The notes beneath the pieces were generated by a model. That model saw only the letters and a list, made by a program, of their open reading frames with translations, was not told the origin of the DNA and did not search any database. Both the position numbers and the translations under genes were made by a program. Below are positions 29,549-38,534 of a DNA stretch of 64,000 nt, in pieces. Source of the DNA: Chitinophagaceae bacterium (lineage in GTDB: Bacteria > Bacteroidota > Bacteroidia > Chitinophagales > Chitinophagaceae); NCBI GenBank assembly GCA_016722465.1, contig JADKJC010000001.1, positions 1,302,001-1,366,000 of the forward strand, written 5' to 3'. Every line of letters starts with the position of its first letter. Position 1 is the stretch's first letter.

Positions 29549-29968
29549 CTATTCTCCAGCTATCAATTTCTTATTCGTCCTGTAACAGGTCCCTTTAAAA
29601 ACTGCCACCACATGTTCGTGCTGATTGGTAATAGCAATATGATACAGCCCTGTTGATTTGCCATTGTGCAGCTCTTTGGCTTCAGCAACCAGCACATCTC
29701 CCACATGCACCGGTTTTAAAAAATTGATGGAAGTATCCAGCGCAACAGATAATACATTCCGGTTATTGCAGGCAAAGGCAAAAGCACTGTCTGCCATAGA
29801 AAAAGCAATACCACCGTGTACTATACCAAACCCATTGATCATTTCCGGCCTTACCCTCATGGTTATTTTGCTGTAGCCCTCTTTTATTTCCAGCACTTCA
29901 ATGCCCAGCCACTGGCTGAAAAGATCGTGCTGCATCATGTGATTGACTACCTGTTGTGGAGTTGACAT
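29549..29968 (-). CDS. paaI: PaaI family hotdog thioesterase
   Basis: A 139-residue hotdog-fold protein. The family motif NGFGIVHGGIAFSMADSAFAFACN (residues about 44-67) includes the catalytic-site HGG and Asp. The segment SINFLKPVHVGDVLVAEA is also typical. PaaI hydrolyses ring-hydroxylated phenylacetyl-CoA to release trapped CoA. The nearby paaE supports this reading, though other aryl-CoA esters are possible. Confidence 0.88.
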   Translation of the reverse strand: MSTPQQVVNHMMQHDLFSQWLGIEVLEIKEGYSKITMRVRPEMINGFGIVHGGIAFSMADSAFAFACNNRNVLSVALDTSINFLKPVHVGDVLVAEAKELHNGKSTGLYHIAITNQHEHVVAVFKGTCYRTNKKLIAGE

Positions 29969-30118
29969 AAATTAATTTTATGGATGATGATTGTACTATT
30001 AAAGGTTCAAAAAATATCCGGATCCATCAACTTTATATTGTTTGAATGGTTTGTATATATCAAAACAAAGAATCACTTTTAATCCCGGGAAGTGAAGGAA
30101 TAAAACTCCTCATAAGAC

Positions 30119-30988
30119 ATGATAAAAAAACTCCTGTTAAGCATAGTTGCAACTGCTGCCGTATTATCCGTTTTTTCTCAACAGCTTGATCTGAAAAAAC
30201 CGGCAGACCTACTGACCGCGTTTGTAAAGATCAGGGGGTCACTCGATACCACACAGGAAACAGTGGTGTACAATGAAGGGACTATTTATGCGGTCATTCC
30301 GGAACAACCCATTATAGCCATCTTCAAATTCCAGCTATATAATATTGGAAGGTTTCAAAAAACAGATGCTGGCTATAATTTGTTGACGAGAGAAATGCTG
30401 CTGTATGAAGATATCAAAACAGGAACCATCTTAAGCACCTGGTACAATCCTTACATTAAAGACAGTGTGGAAGTGCTGCACGTATGGAATGACCCTGTGA
30501 ACAGCATTAACAAAGCCGATTCATTCAAACTGCCTTTTGTGAAACTGGCTAACGGGCATCTTTGTTTTTATGCAGATATCCCGTTGTTCTATCCGTCTCC
30601 ATTAAAAAAATTGGCCTGGCCACAAAACAGCCGTAGCGATATGTACCAGGCAGCTGAATTATTCCAGTTTTTTGTAGCTGAAAAAGACATTCAAAATAAA
30701 AAATTAAAGAGTATTCCGTTTGATCTTTCCTGGAGCCGCTTTAGTGATTTTTTGCCGTGGATGAAAATGGGTGATCAACCCGGATATCTATTGTACAGCA
30801 GCCGTGGAAGCAAACTCAGTAATGGATGGGGCGGCCTGCCACAAAACATAAAAGACTTTGTACTGGCCACTGCTCCTGAGTACCGTCATGCACCGGCAAT
30901 ATATTCAGCCCCTAATATGACCAGCTGGAAATATTTTAAAAAGCTGATGGAAGAGAGAAAAGATGCAACAGCAACACCACATCAATAA
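30119..30988 (+). CDS. Secreted DUF1838-like protein
   Basis: A 289-residue protein with signal peptide (LLLSIVATAAVLSVFSQQ, cleavage near residue 21). The opening LDLKKPADLLTAFVKIRGSL, followed by a YNEGTIYAVIPEQP strand and ROS-like aromatic segments, resembles the DUF1838 family. I have no function for the family. The MarR gene follows after 5 bp, so they may be one operon. Confidence 0.6.
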   Translation: MIKKLLLSIVATAAVLSVFSQQLDLKKPADLLTAFVKIRGSLDTTQETVVYNEGTIYAVIPEQPIIAIFKFQLYNIGRFQKTDAGYNLLTREMLLYEDIKTGTILSTWYNPYIKDSVEVLHVWNDPVNSINKADSFKLPFVKLANGHLCFYADIPLFYPSPLKKLAWPQNSRSDMYQAAELFQFFVAEKDIQNKKLKSIPFDLSWSRFSDFLPWMKMGDQPGYLLYSSRGSKLSNGWGGLPQNIKDFVLATAPEYRHAPAIYSAPNMTSWKYFKKLMEERKDATATPHQ

Positions 30989-30993
30989 ACCGG

Positions 30994-31533
30994 TTGATAA
31001 ATCATTTTTCATTTCCGCTACTTAATCCTCCAACAGAAATAAGTATTTGTAAATTTGTGCATGATCAAAAGAACCTGAATGCTACAGTTATATTCCACAT
31101 CATTGGCTTTTCGGATATTATTCGTAAATACGGTGACACACTAACGCAACAACATAGCATTACCACGCAGCAATGGTGGATATTATTATTGCTGGCAACA
31201 GACCCCAATTTTATTTACCTGCAGCAGCATCGGCACAAAGAACCGATGCTGGCGATGGAACTGGCAGATGCATTGAATGTAAGCCGTGCAAATATTACCA
31301 ATCTGCTGAATGTACTGATCATAAAAAAATTAATTATACAGGTAGCTGATAAGGAAGACAGGAGAAGAAAGCGGCTGATACTGACAACGATTGGTGAAAA
31401 ATTATTGACAACCCTTGAAAAGCCACGATTTGAAAGTAACCAGCGGTTGCTTAAAAATTTCACTAAAGAAGAAAAAGAAAATGTGGTGCATTTTATAAAA
31501 GGTTCCCTGGCGATGCTGGGCAGAAACAATTAG
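30994..31533 (+). CDS. MarR family transcriptional regulator
   Basis: A 179-residue regulator from a TTG start; a GTG at 31060 is an alternative and no ATG is available near the N-terminus. The winged helix is seen as AMELADALNVSRANITNLLNVLIIKKLI followed by the wing VADKEDRRRKRLILTTIGEKLL. It begins 5 bp after the DUF1838-like gene and may control it. Ligand unknown. Confidence 0.82.
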   Translation: MINHFSFPLLNPPTEISICKFVHDQKNLNATVIFHIIGFSDIIRKYGDTLTQQHSITTQQWWILLLLATDPNFIYLQQHRHKEPMLAMELADALNVSRANITNLLNVLIIKKLIIQVADKEDRRRKRLILTTIGEKLLTTLEKPRFESNQRLLKNFTKEEKENVVHFIKGSLAMLGRNN

Positions 31534-31613
31534 CATTGAAATTATGCTTCCCAAAAAAACCGAACTGCACTTTTATTCAAATACTATAAAAGGTCGGCAA
31601 ATGCCCCTAACTG

Positions 31614-32915
31614 TTAAACTCTTTTAATATCTGCCCCCAACGCCTGCAACCTGGTATCTATATTCTGGTATCCCCGGTCAATCTGTTCAATATTCTGAAT
31701 CGTACTTTTCCCTTCGGCACTCAATGCTGCAATCAGCAACGCCACACCGGCACGTATATCCGGGCTGCTCATAGTAATACCCCTTAACTTTTGTTCTCTT
31801 TCCAAGCCAATTACCACGGCACGGTGAGGATCACACAAAATGATCTGGGCACCCATGTCGATCAGTTTATCTACAAAGAACAAACGGCTTTCAAACATTT
31901 TCTGGTGAATGAGCACACTGCCCTTTGCCTGTATGGCAGTAACTAAAATAATGCTGAGCAGATCTGGTGTTAACCCCGGCCATGGGTGATCATAAATAGT
32001 GAGCACTCCACCGTCCATGTAGCGGTTGATCTCATACAATTCCTGTGAAGGCACATGAATATCATCTCCCTCTAAATTCATCTGTATGCCCAGTTGCTGA
32101 AATCTTTCAGGAATTACACCCAGGCTCTCAACGCCGGCATGTTTAATGATGATATCACTCTGCGTCATTGCCGCCAAGCCAATAAAACTGCCCACTTCAA
32201 TCATGTCGGGCAACATGCGGTGCTCGGTGCCACTCAACTGGTAAACCCCTTCAATGGTAAGCATGTTGCTGCCGATGCCGCTGATCTTTGCACCCATGCG
32301 GTTGAGCATTTTACACAACTGCTGCAGGTAAGGTTCACAGGCCGCATTGTAAATGGTGGTGATGCCTTCCGCCATCACTGCTGCCATTACAATATTGGCT
32401 GTTCCGGTAACGCTCGGTTCGTCCAGCAACATGTAAGCGCCTTTAAGGTTGGGTGCAGTCAAATAAAAATATCCATCGCTGTTGTATTCAAAAGAAGCAC
32501 CCAGTTTTTCAAAGCCGATGATATGCGTATCCAGCCTGCGGCGGCCAATTTTATCGCCCCCTGGTTTGGGTATGTAAGCTTTTTTAAACCTTGCCAGCAT
32601 CGGCCCGGCCAACATTACTGAGCCACGCAGTTTGCCACTTTTTTTATGATAGGCATCGCTGTTGAGGTAATCTACATCCACATCATCTGCCTGTAAGATA
32701 CAGGTATCACGGCTCACCCTGTCGATTTTTACTCTCATTTCTCCTAATAATTCAATCAGCAGGTTTACATCAATGATGTCGGGTATATTAGTGATGGTAA
32801 CGGGGTCTGGTGTAAGCAATACTGCAGAGATGATCTGCAATGCTTCATTCTTTGCACCTTGTGGTGTGATAGTGCCGGAAAGTTTTTTACCGCCTCTTAC
32901 TTCAAATGAACTCAT
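31614..32915 (-). CDS. murA: UDP-N-acetylglucosamine 1-carboxyvinyltransferase
   Basis: A 433-residue enzyme from the ATG at 32913-32915 (MSSFEVRGGKKL); a longer frame to 33044 runs through the next gene's terminator and is rejected. It catalyses the first committed step of peptidoglycan synthesis. The N-terminal GAKNEALQ holds the active-site Lys-Asn pair. The fosfomycin-binding loop reads IPKPGGDKIG: Asp121 replaces the Cys found in Escherichia coli (Cys115). Asp at this site is known to keep activity and give fosfomycin resistance. C-terminal IRAGVALLIAALSAEG is intact. Confidence 0.96.
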   Translation of the reverse strand: MSSFEVRGGKKLSGTITPQGAKNEALQIISAVLLTPDPVTITNIPDIIDVNLLIELLGEMRVKIDRVSRDTCILQADDVDVDYLNSDAYHKKSGKLRGSVMLAGPMLARFKKAYIPKPGGDKIGRRRLDTHIIGFEKLGASFEYNSDGYFYLTAPNLKGAYMLLDEPSVTGTANIVMAAVMAEGITTIYNAACEPYLQQLCKMLNRMGAKISGIGSNMLTIEGVYQLSGTEHRMLPDMIEVGSFIGLAAMTQSDIIIKHAGVESLGVIPERFQQLGIQMNLEGDDIHVPSQELYEINRYMDGGVLTIYDHPWPGLTPDLLSIILVTAIQAKGSVLIHQKMFESRLFFVDKLIDMGAQIILCDPHRAVVIGLEREQKLRGITMSSPDIRAGVALLIAALSAEGKSTIQNIEQIDRGYQNIDTRLQALGADIKRV

Positions 32916-33017
32916 GGATGATGTTGTAGTGATAAATGTGTAATAGAATTGAACAGCGCCTAAAAATAAATAAAGCTGCTGACAACAACCAATTATTAAT
33001 ACAAAGGATATTGAAAT

Positions 33018-33042
33018 AAAAAACCCGGCACTGAAGCCGGGC
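33018..33042 (-). terminator. Terminator of the DUF4290 gene
   Basis: Minus strand GCCCGGC, a short loop and GCCGGG followed by six T, 24 bp after the stop codon at 33066. It also lies upstream of murA. Confidence 0.85.
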
Positions 33043-33065
33043 AATTCATTATAAGCAATCTTTTA

Positions 33066-33803
33066 TTAATAACGCTTTTTAAAATTACGGTTATTGCCAC
33101 CGCCACTGCCACCACGATTGTCTCTCCCACCACCACGATTGTCTCTTCCACCATTACCACCACGATTATCACGGCCACCGCTGCCGCTGCTGCGTTGCTG
33201 TCCGTAGTTTTTACGGTAACCACCACTGCCGGCAGTACGGTAATCATCCCTGTCAACATTATCAGCCCGGTGCTTCACAAACGGACGGTTGTTGAACTCC
33301 AATTGTCCATCGGTAATACTGCTCAGTTCTGTTTGTATATTATCATCGTGTACCAGCTCTTTGTGCCAGTTGCTGTAAGTAAGTTTCATGTAATAAGCAA
33401 TGGCATTGGCAAATCCCTGTTTCTTTTCAGGATTTTCTTCCTTCAATGCTTTATCAATGATGAGCTCAATATTTTTACCAAGATGGTTGAACTTTGGATA
33501 TCTTTTTGGATAACCCAAAGGCTCCGGCTTTGCTTTCAGTGTTTCTCTTGTAGGCACCGGGTACGGACTTTCTACATCCAGTTTAAAATCGCTGATCAAA
33601 AACAAATGATCCCATAGTTTATGACGGAAGTCTTCCACATTTTTCAGGTGTGGATTTAAAAAACCCATTAGTTCTATCAATGCCATGGCATTGCGTTGGC
33701 GCTTGTCTTTGTCTTCAATCGACAACAGGTATTCCACCATTTTCTGAATATGTCTGCCATATTCTCTCATGATAAGGTAGCTCCGTGTAGTATTGTATTC
33801 CAT
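33066..33803 (-). CDS. DUF4290 family protein with RGG-rich tail
   Basis: A 245-residue protein from the ATG at 33803 (MEYNTTRSYL); an ATG at 33818 lies only 6 bp from the -7 box and would be leaderless. Residues 1-170 match DUF4290 (IMREYGRHIQKMVEYLLSIE, NAMALIELMGFLNPHLKN), a family restricted to Bacteroidota with unknown function. The last 60 residues are low-complexity Arg/Gly/Asn with repeated RDNRGG units, the kind that binds RNA in other proteins. The tail is encoded by imperfect direct repeats at about 33100-33190. Ends at a terminator. Confidence 0.85.
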   Translation of the reverse strand: MEYNTTRSYLIMREYGRHIQKMVEYLLSIEDKDKRQRNAMALIELMGFLNPHLKNVEDFRHKLWDHLFLISDFKLDVESPYPVPTRETLKAKPEPLGYPKRYPKFNHLGKNIELIIDKALKEENPEKKQGFANAIAYYMKLTYSNWHKELVHDDNIQTELSSITDGQLEFNNRPFVKHRADNVDRDDYRTAGSGGYRKNYGQQRSSGSGGRDNRGGNGGRDNRGGGRDNRGGSGGGNNRNFKKRY

Positions 33804-33823
33804 TGTATTATCTATCATCGTAG

Positions 33824-33831
33824 CAAATATA
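33824..33831 (-). promoter_or_regulatory. -7 box of the DUF4290 gene
   Basis: Minus strand TATATTTG, exact TAnnTTTG. It helps set the start at 33803. Confidence 0.5.
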
Positions 33832-33988
33832 CTGAAAGGTTTTTAAATGGTTTAGAGGGTTGGGGAAGTTTAGATTGCGTTTATTAAAGAATTGCTGATA
33901 AACAGGCTGGCGAGCGCTTGAACTGATTTTTTTCCGCAAACCAAGGATGCCTAACGGTATACCGATGAAAGGCTCCGTTAGCCAACGG

Positions 33989-34022
33989 ACGATGATGCCA
34001 TGATAACTGCTGCCGGTATCAG
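33989..34022 (-). repeat. Short dispersed repeat, copy 1
   Basis: ACGATGATGCCAT, 13 nt, then GGTATCAG on the plus strand. The same two blocks with 14 nt between them occur at 51274-51308. Here it overlaps the VanZ stop codon. Confidence 0.45.
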
Positions 34023-34411
34023 AGAAAAAATTTCCTGCTTACAAAAAAGGCGGCAATGGCGCCAATACTGTCGGCGGCAAAGTCCATCAGATCGAACTGG
34101 CGGCCGGTTATAAAATACTTTTGAATCAATTCCGTAGTGATGCCCCAAACTACAGTAGCTATGGTGAGTTTGAGAAAGAGATGAATCTTTTGCTGACGGA
34201 GCATGCTACTTTTTTTAAAGGGCATACTGAACCAAAACACAATGCCTCCAAAAAGTGCTGCATGCACCAGTTTATCAAAGTCGGGCATTGTTATCCAGGG
34301 GGTTTCAGGAACATCTTCCCCGGGCAGGCATATCAATACCAGCACCAATAAAAACCAGGCAATGCCAGGTAAGAATTTTGTTAAGCGAATGGAGTTATTT
34401 TGAATGTCCAT
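34019..34411 (-). CDS. VanZ-like family membrane protein
   Basis: A 130-residue protein with about four membrane segments (FLPGIAWFLLVLVLICLPG, LVHAALFGGIVFWFS, LFLKLTIATVVWGITTEL, FAADSIGAIAAFFV). The motifs DKLVHAALFGGI and TTELIQKYFITGRQFDLMDFAAD are the VanZ-like family signature. Only some members relate to teicoplanin resistance, so no resistance is claimed. It lies 5 bp after gcvH, probably in one transcript. Confidence 0.88.
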   Translation of the reverse strand: MDIQNNSIRLTKFLPGIAWFLLVLVLICLPGEDVPETPWITMPDFDKLVHAALFGGIVFWFSMPFKKSSMLRQQKIHLFLKLTIATVVWGITTELIQKYFITGRQFDLMDFAADSIGAIAAFFVSRKFFL

Positions 34412-34416
34412 TAATC

Positions 34417-34794
34417 TCAGGAAACTAATGCAGTATAGGCGTCAGCAGTCATCAATGCTTCTACATCTGCAGTGTTGTCAACCGTCATTTTTACCATCCA
34501 GCCTTCACCATAAGGATCGCTGTTTACCAGTTCTGGCTGCGATTCCAATGCAGGGTTTACTTCTGTAATGGTACCCGGTACCGGTATAAAAAGGTCACTG
34601 ACTGTTTTTACGGCTTCCACGGTACCAAACACCTCTTCTGCACCCAGTGCTTTACCTTTTGAGCTGATGTCAACATATACAATATCGCCCAATTCACCCT
34701 GGGCAAAATCGGTGATACCGATCGTAGCAACATTACCCTCTAAAGAGATCCACTCGTGATCTTTTGTATAGCGGAGATTGGCAGGAGCGTTCAT
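34417..34794 (-). CDS. gcvH: Glycine cleavage system H protein
   Basis: A 125-residue lipoyl carrier of normal length. The lipoylated Lys lies in [18 protein letters not shown] (Lys about residue 64). It shuttles the aminomethyl group among the P, T and L proteins; none of the three is in this window. The opening [10 protein letters not shown] and ending with a conserved TADAYTALV fit the family. Confidence 0.97.
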   Translation of the reverse strand: MNAPANLRYTKDHEWISLEGNVATIGITDFAQGELGDIVYVDISSKGKALGAEEVFGTVEAVKTVSDLFIPVPGTITEVNPALESQPELVNSDPYGEGWMVKMTVDNTADVEALMTADAYTALVS

Positions 34795-34885
34795 AATAAT
34801 ATATTTGAAATAATTGTGAAGATTTTAAAACCGCTGCAATTTAAACAACTGTGGTGTTTTAAGTGAATAATATTTTCTACCGGTA

Positions 34886-35629
34886 TTACTGCAATACTTC
34901 CATCCTCATCCTGATGTCTGTATTGGGGCGGTTGCTGCTGTTACCAGGAGCTGCTGCAATTTTATCTATCACATCCATACCGCTTTCCACTTCACCGAAT
35001 ACCGTATAGTTCATATCCAGAAAAGGTGTACCGCCATTCATTTTATAGGTCATGCGCTGAGCGGAGGTATAGTGTAACCTGTTTGCCGTTTGGATGTTAT
35101 CTAGCTCCCCATCGCTGCTTTTTCTTCCCTGTACAATATAAAACTGGCAACCGCTGCTGGCTTTCTCCGGATTGTTGGTTCTTGCTGCACACAATGCTCC
35201 TTTTTTGTGGTACAAGGCAGAATCAAATTCAGCCGGAACGGTGTAACCAACATCTCCAGCCCCTAAAAACTCCCCCGGTGCTGCATGCTTGCTGTTGGGG
35301 TCGCCTCCCTGTATCATAAAATCTTTTATTACCCTGTGAAAAAGTAAACTGTCGTAAAAATGATCATTCACCAGTTTGATGAAGTTGTCACGGTGTTTCG
35401 GCGTTTTATTGTACAATTTCACCACAATGTCACCCATGTCGGTACTAATCTTTACCCTGGTAAACTGTTCCTTTATTGCAGGTGCAGCCACAACAGCAGG
35501 CTTTGGCGCTGCTTTTTTTGTTTTAACGACTGTTCTTTTAGTGGTTGTTTTTTTCTTTACCTGTGCCTGTAAGGGAGTAATAAAAAAGAAAGCTGTAATT
35601 AATAAACCAATTGTAATAATCCTGTTCAT
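34886..35629 (-). CDS. Cyclophilin-type peptidyl-prolyl isomerase, exported
   Basis: A 247-residue protein with signal peptide ending LQAQ (residue 23), a Lys-rich linker of about 25 residues, and a cyclophilin domain from about residue 56. The active-site block FHRVIKDFMIQGGDPNS is intact, with later GCQFYIVQ and a final FGEVESGMDVIDKI. It should speed prolyl isomerisation in the periplasm. It is followed by gcvH 91 bp downstream and preceded by the hypothetical gene at 35671 by 41 bp. Confidence 0.93.
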   Translation of the reverse strand: MNRIITIGLLITAFFFITPLQAQVKKKTTTKRTVVKTKKAAPKPAVVAAPAIKEQFTRVKISTDMGDIVVKLYNKTPKHRDNFIKLVNDHFYDSLLFHRVIKDFMIQGGDPNSKHAAPGEFLGAGDVGYTVPAEFDSALYHKKGALCAARTNNPEKASSGCQFYIVQGRKSSDGELDNIQTANRLHYTSAQRMTYKMNGGTPFLDMNYTVFGEVESGMDVIDKIAAAPGNSSNRPNTDIRMRMEVLQ

Positions 35630-35670
35630 ACTTAAAATATACTTTGATGTTTAACTGAATGATATAAGAC

Positions 35671-36015
35671 TTATGAAAACTGATCGAAGTATAATAATAC
35701 ATGATCTTTTAAAAAATTCTCCTGCTCAATTAATTCAAATTCCGGCAGCGGCTTTAGCTGGCTAAAATGCGGCCACCCTTCTTCATCGTACCCATCCAGT
35801 TTGTAATAGCCGCTTTGTGCAAGCAGTGTACAAACAGCAATGTGCATCAGGTCCTGTTTTTGTTCCTTGGTATATTCCTGCTTGCCGGTACCCAGCTCCT
35901 GCACTCCAATTAAAAACAGGATGCCGTCCATTTCGGGCTTGATACCATATTGCTCTTTCAGCATAATCCGAAGCTTTAGCCACCGTACCTGCAGATCGTC
36001 CTTTGCATGTTGCAT
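35671..36015 (-). CDS. Conserved hypothetical protein, 114 residues
   Basis: Not recognised beyond a general likeness to small proteins common in Chitinophagaceae. It is soluble and acidic, with KLRIMLKEQYGIKPEMDGIL and the pattern GYYKLDGYDEEGWPHF. Divergent from serS; both starts are within 100 bp. It may be cotranscribed with the cyclophilin gene 41 bp downstream. Confidence 0.75.
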   Translation of the reverse strand: MQHAKDDLQVRWLKLRIMLKEQYGIKPEMDGILFLIGVQELGTGKQEYTKEQKQDLMHIAVCTLLAQSGYYKLDGYDEEGWPHFSQLKPLPEFELIEQENFLKDHVLLYFDQFS

Positions 36016-36086
36016 GCTGCAAATATAAACCCCTATCCCCTAAAGGGGAATTTTTATACAGGGCAAGTTCAAAAAAATCAAAACAG

Positions 36087-36094
36087 TACCTTTG
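36087..36094 (+). promoter_or_regulatory. -7 box of serS
   Basis: TACCTTTG, exact match to TAnnTTTG, 20 bp before the serS ATG. No good -33 element. Confidence 0.55.
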
Positions 36095-36113
36095 GCGAAA
36101 TTTTTTCAGAATT

Positions 36114-37382
36114 ATGTTACAGATAAATGTATTGAGGCAAAACAAGGAGTTCGTAAAAGAAAGATTAGCGGCTAAATACTTTTCAGATATTTCTCTGGTG
36201 GATACAATTCTTTCATCAGATGAGCAGGTACGTAAATTAAAAGTAGAAAGCGAAGCCATCCAGGCCACAATAAATGCAACCAGCAAAGACATCGGCATGC
36301 TGATGGGCAAGGGTGAAAAAGAAAAAGCGGAAGAAAAAAGGAATGAAGTAACCTCCCTTAAAACGACTGCACAACAATTAACCGATCAATTAAGCATCGC
36401 CGAAAAACAACTACAGGACGACCTTGTAAAACTGCCTAACCTGCCGCATAGCTCTGTACCCAAGGGCAGAACCCCGGAAGAAAATGAAGTAGTGAGAGAA
36501 GCCGGTGTAAAACCAACACTGCCTGCTGATGCAGCCCCACACTGGGAACTGATAAAAAAATATGACCTGGTAGATTTTGAAACTGGCGCAAAGATTACCG
36601 GCAGTGGCTTTCCGTTATACAAAGGCAAGGGTGCCAAACTGCAAAGAGCCTTGATCCAATATTTTTTAGATTACAATACCGCTGCTGGCTATACAGAATA
36701 TTTACCCCCGCTGATGGTGAACGAAGCCAGTGCTTTTGCTACCGGCCAGTTACCCGATAAAGAAGGGCAGATGTACCATGCCACGGCGGATAATTTTTAT
36801 TTGATACCCACAGCTGAAGTACCGGTTACCAATATTTACAGGGATGAGATTGTAAAAGAAAGCGCCCTACCGATTAAGATGACCGCTTACACTCCCTGCT
36901 TCCGCAGGGAAGCCGGGAGCTTTGGCAGCGATGTACGTGGACTGAACAGGGTACACCAGTTTGACAAAGTTGAGATTATACAGATAGTGCAGCCGGAAAA
37001 AAGTTACGACACCCTGGAACAGATGGTGCAGCATGTAGAAAAGTTATTACAAAGCCTGCAACTGCCTTACCGAATTTTGCGGCTATGCGGTGGCGATATG
37101 AGCTTTGCCAGTGCCCTCACTTTCGATTTTGAAGTATACAGCGCCGCCCAGCAAAAATGGCTGGAAGTAAGTTCTGTAAGCAATTTTGAAAATTTTCAGA
37201 GCAACAGGATGAAAACAAGGTTTAAAGAAAACAATGGTAAAACACAATTGGTGCATACACTTAATGGCTCTTCCCTGGCTTTGCCGAGGATCGTGGCGGC
37301 ATTACTTGAGAATAATCAAACTGAGAATGGAATAAATTTGCCAGAGGTACTGCATGATTATTTCGGAAGCGGTACTATTTAA
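36114..37382 (+). CDS. serS: Seryl-tRNA synthetase
   Basis: A 422-residue class II synthetase from the ATG at 36114 (MLQINVLRQNKEF); the longer frame to 36003 runs through the promoter and is rejected. The N-terminal coiled-coil arm that grips the long variable arm of tRNA-Ser spans about residues 30-105. Motif 2 is seen in TPCFRREAGSFG (with Arg contacts to ATP) and motif 3 in GSSLALPRIVAALLENNQ. It also charges tRNA-Sec where present. Normal length and complete. Confidence 0.97.
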   Translation: MLQINVLRQNKEFVKERLAAKYFSDISLVDTILSSDEQVRKLKVESEAIQATINATSKDIGMLMGKGEKEKAEEKRNEVTSLKTTAQQLTDQLSIAEKQLQDDLVKLPNLPHSSVPKGRTPEENEVVREAGVKPTLPADAAPHWELIKKYDLVDFETGAKITGSGFPLYKGKGAKLQRALIQYFLDYNTAAGYTEYLPPLMVNEASAFATGQLPDKEGQMYHATADNFYLIPTAEVPVTNIYRDEIVKESALPIKMTAYTPCFRREAGSFGSDVRGLNRVHQFDKVEIIQIVQPEKSYDTLEQMVQHVEKLLQSLQLPYRILRLCGGDMSFASALTFDFEVYSAAQQKWLEVSSVSNFENFQSNRMKTRFKENNGKTQLVHTLNGSSLALPRIVAALLENNQTENGINLPEVLHDYFGSGTI

Positions 37383-37430
37383 TGTGGGCAACGATTGGGA
37401 AGCACTGACCAGACATCATCAACTATAAAC

Positions 37431-38534
37431 ATGGCGGAACAATCATTTTCCTTTGAAACCCAAACCTGGCGGCGGCTGAAGCAAAACAAGAGTGCCATGG
37501 CTGGATTGGTGGTGATACTTCTGTCTCTTTTTATTGCTGTATTTGGCTATCTCATTGCGCCGGATAATTCCCCCAATGCCGACCTGCAAACAGTGGAGAT
37601 ACAGGCAAAGCATCCCGGCTATTCACAACAGTTCCTGAAGATTCCTGATGCAACACATAGCTTTAAGAGTAATTGGGTAGTAACGATGATACGTGGAAAA
37701 CAAGATCATTTCCGTTACCTGCCCATCAGCGGCTATCGTATACACCAGGATAGTCTTATCATTCATAAATACATTGACCAGGATACTTCAGCCATTCAGT
37801 ATTATTCTATCAACCAGCTTACCAACAACCATTCAGAAAATATTGCACAAAACATCATTTTCAAAAAATACTGGCTGGGTACTGATAAATTTGGCAGGGA
37901 TATTTTAAGCAGGCTTATCATCGGTACCAGGGTAAGTCTTGCGGTGGGATTAATTGCGGTAATCATTTCATTGGCCATCGGAATTATTTCAGGTGCACTG
38001 GCAGGCTATTATCGTGGGAAGACTGATGCCATAATCATGTGGCTCCTGAATGTGACCTGGAGTATCCCCACCTTATTGCTGGTGTTTGCCATTACACTGG
38101 CATTGGGCAAGGGCTTTTGGCAGATATTCATTGCTGTTGGGCTAACCCTTTGGGTGAGTGTGGCCCGTTTGGTACGTGGACAGGTATTGGCAATTAAAGA
38201 ACTGGAATACGTGCAGGCTGCCAGGGCGCTCGGTTTCAGCAATGTAAGAATTATTGTAAAACATATCCTGCCAAATATACTCGGGCCTGTAATGGTAATT
38301 GCTGCCAGCAATTTTGCCACTGCCATCATTATAGAAGCTGGTCTTAGTTTTCTTGGCATTGGCGTACAACCTCCACAACCAAGCTGGGGATTAATGATCA
38401 AAGAGAATTATAATTTCATCATTACTCACAATCCCATGCTGGCATTGGTACCTGGCTTTGCCATTATGCTACTGGTACTTGCGTTTAATTTACTGGGCAA
38501 TGGTTTGAGAGATGCGGTAGATGTGAGAACCTGA
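37431..38534 (+). CDS. Peptide/nickel-type ABC transporter permease (DppC/OppC-like)
   Basis: A 367-residue inner-membrane protein from the ATG at 37431 (MAEQSFSFETQTWRRL); a TTG at 37395 is rejected. One N-terminal segment (MAGLVVILLSLFIAVFGYLIA) precedes a periplasmic stretch of about 110 residues, longer than in Escherichia coli DppC. Then comes the permease core with five segments and the EAA loop VQAARALGFSNVRIIVKHILPNI, which contacts the ATPase. No DppB, ATPase or binding protein is nearby, so partners must be encoded elsewhere. It follows serS by 48 bp. Confidence 0.9.
   Translation: MAEQSFSFETQTWRRLKQNKSAMAGLVVILLSLFIAVFGYLIAPDNSPNADLQTVEIQAKHPGYSQQFLKIPDATHSFKSNWVVTMIRGKQDHFRYLPISGYRIHQDSLIIHKYIDQDTSAIQYYSINQLTNNHSENIAQNIIFKKYWLGTDKFGRDILSRLIIGTRVSLAVGLIAVIISLAIGIISGALAGYYRGKTDAIIMWLLNVTWSIPTLLLVFAITLALGKGFWQIFIAVGLTLWVSVARLVRGQVLAIKELEYVQAARALGFSNVRIIVKHILPNILGPVMVIAASNFATAIIIEAGLSFLGIGVQPPQPSWGLMIKENYNFIITHNPMLALVPGFAIMLLVLAFNLLGNGLRDAVDVRT

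Noticed and set aside
32916..33044. Longer N-terminus of MurA
   Set aside because: It would cross the terminator at 33018-33042, and the extra residues are not part of the family.
33195..33617. Plus-strand frame opposite the DUF4290 gene
   Set aside because: Antisense shadow of a repeat-rich coding sequence with no family signal.
36036..36056. Terminator-like CCCC-TAAA-GGGG plus T5 between the hypothetical gene and serS
   Set aside because: Only four base pairs and no upstream plus-strand gene; not enough to call.
36003..36113. Longer N-terminus of SerS
   Set aside because: It precedes and contains the -7 box at 36087-36094; SerS proteins start near MLQINVLRQN.
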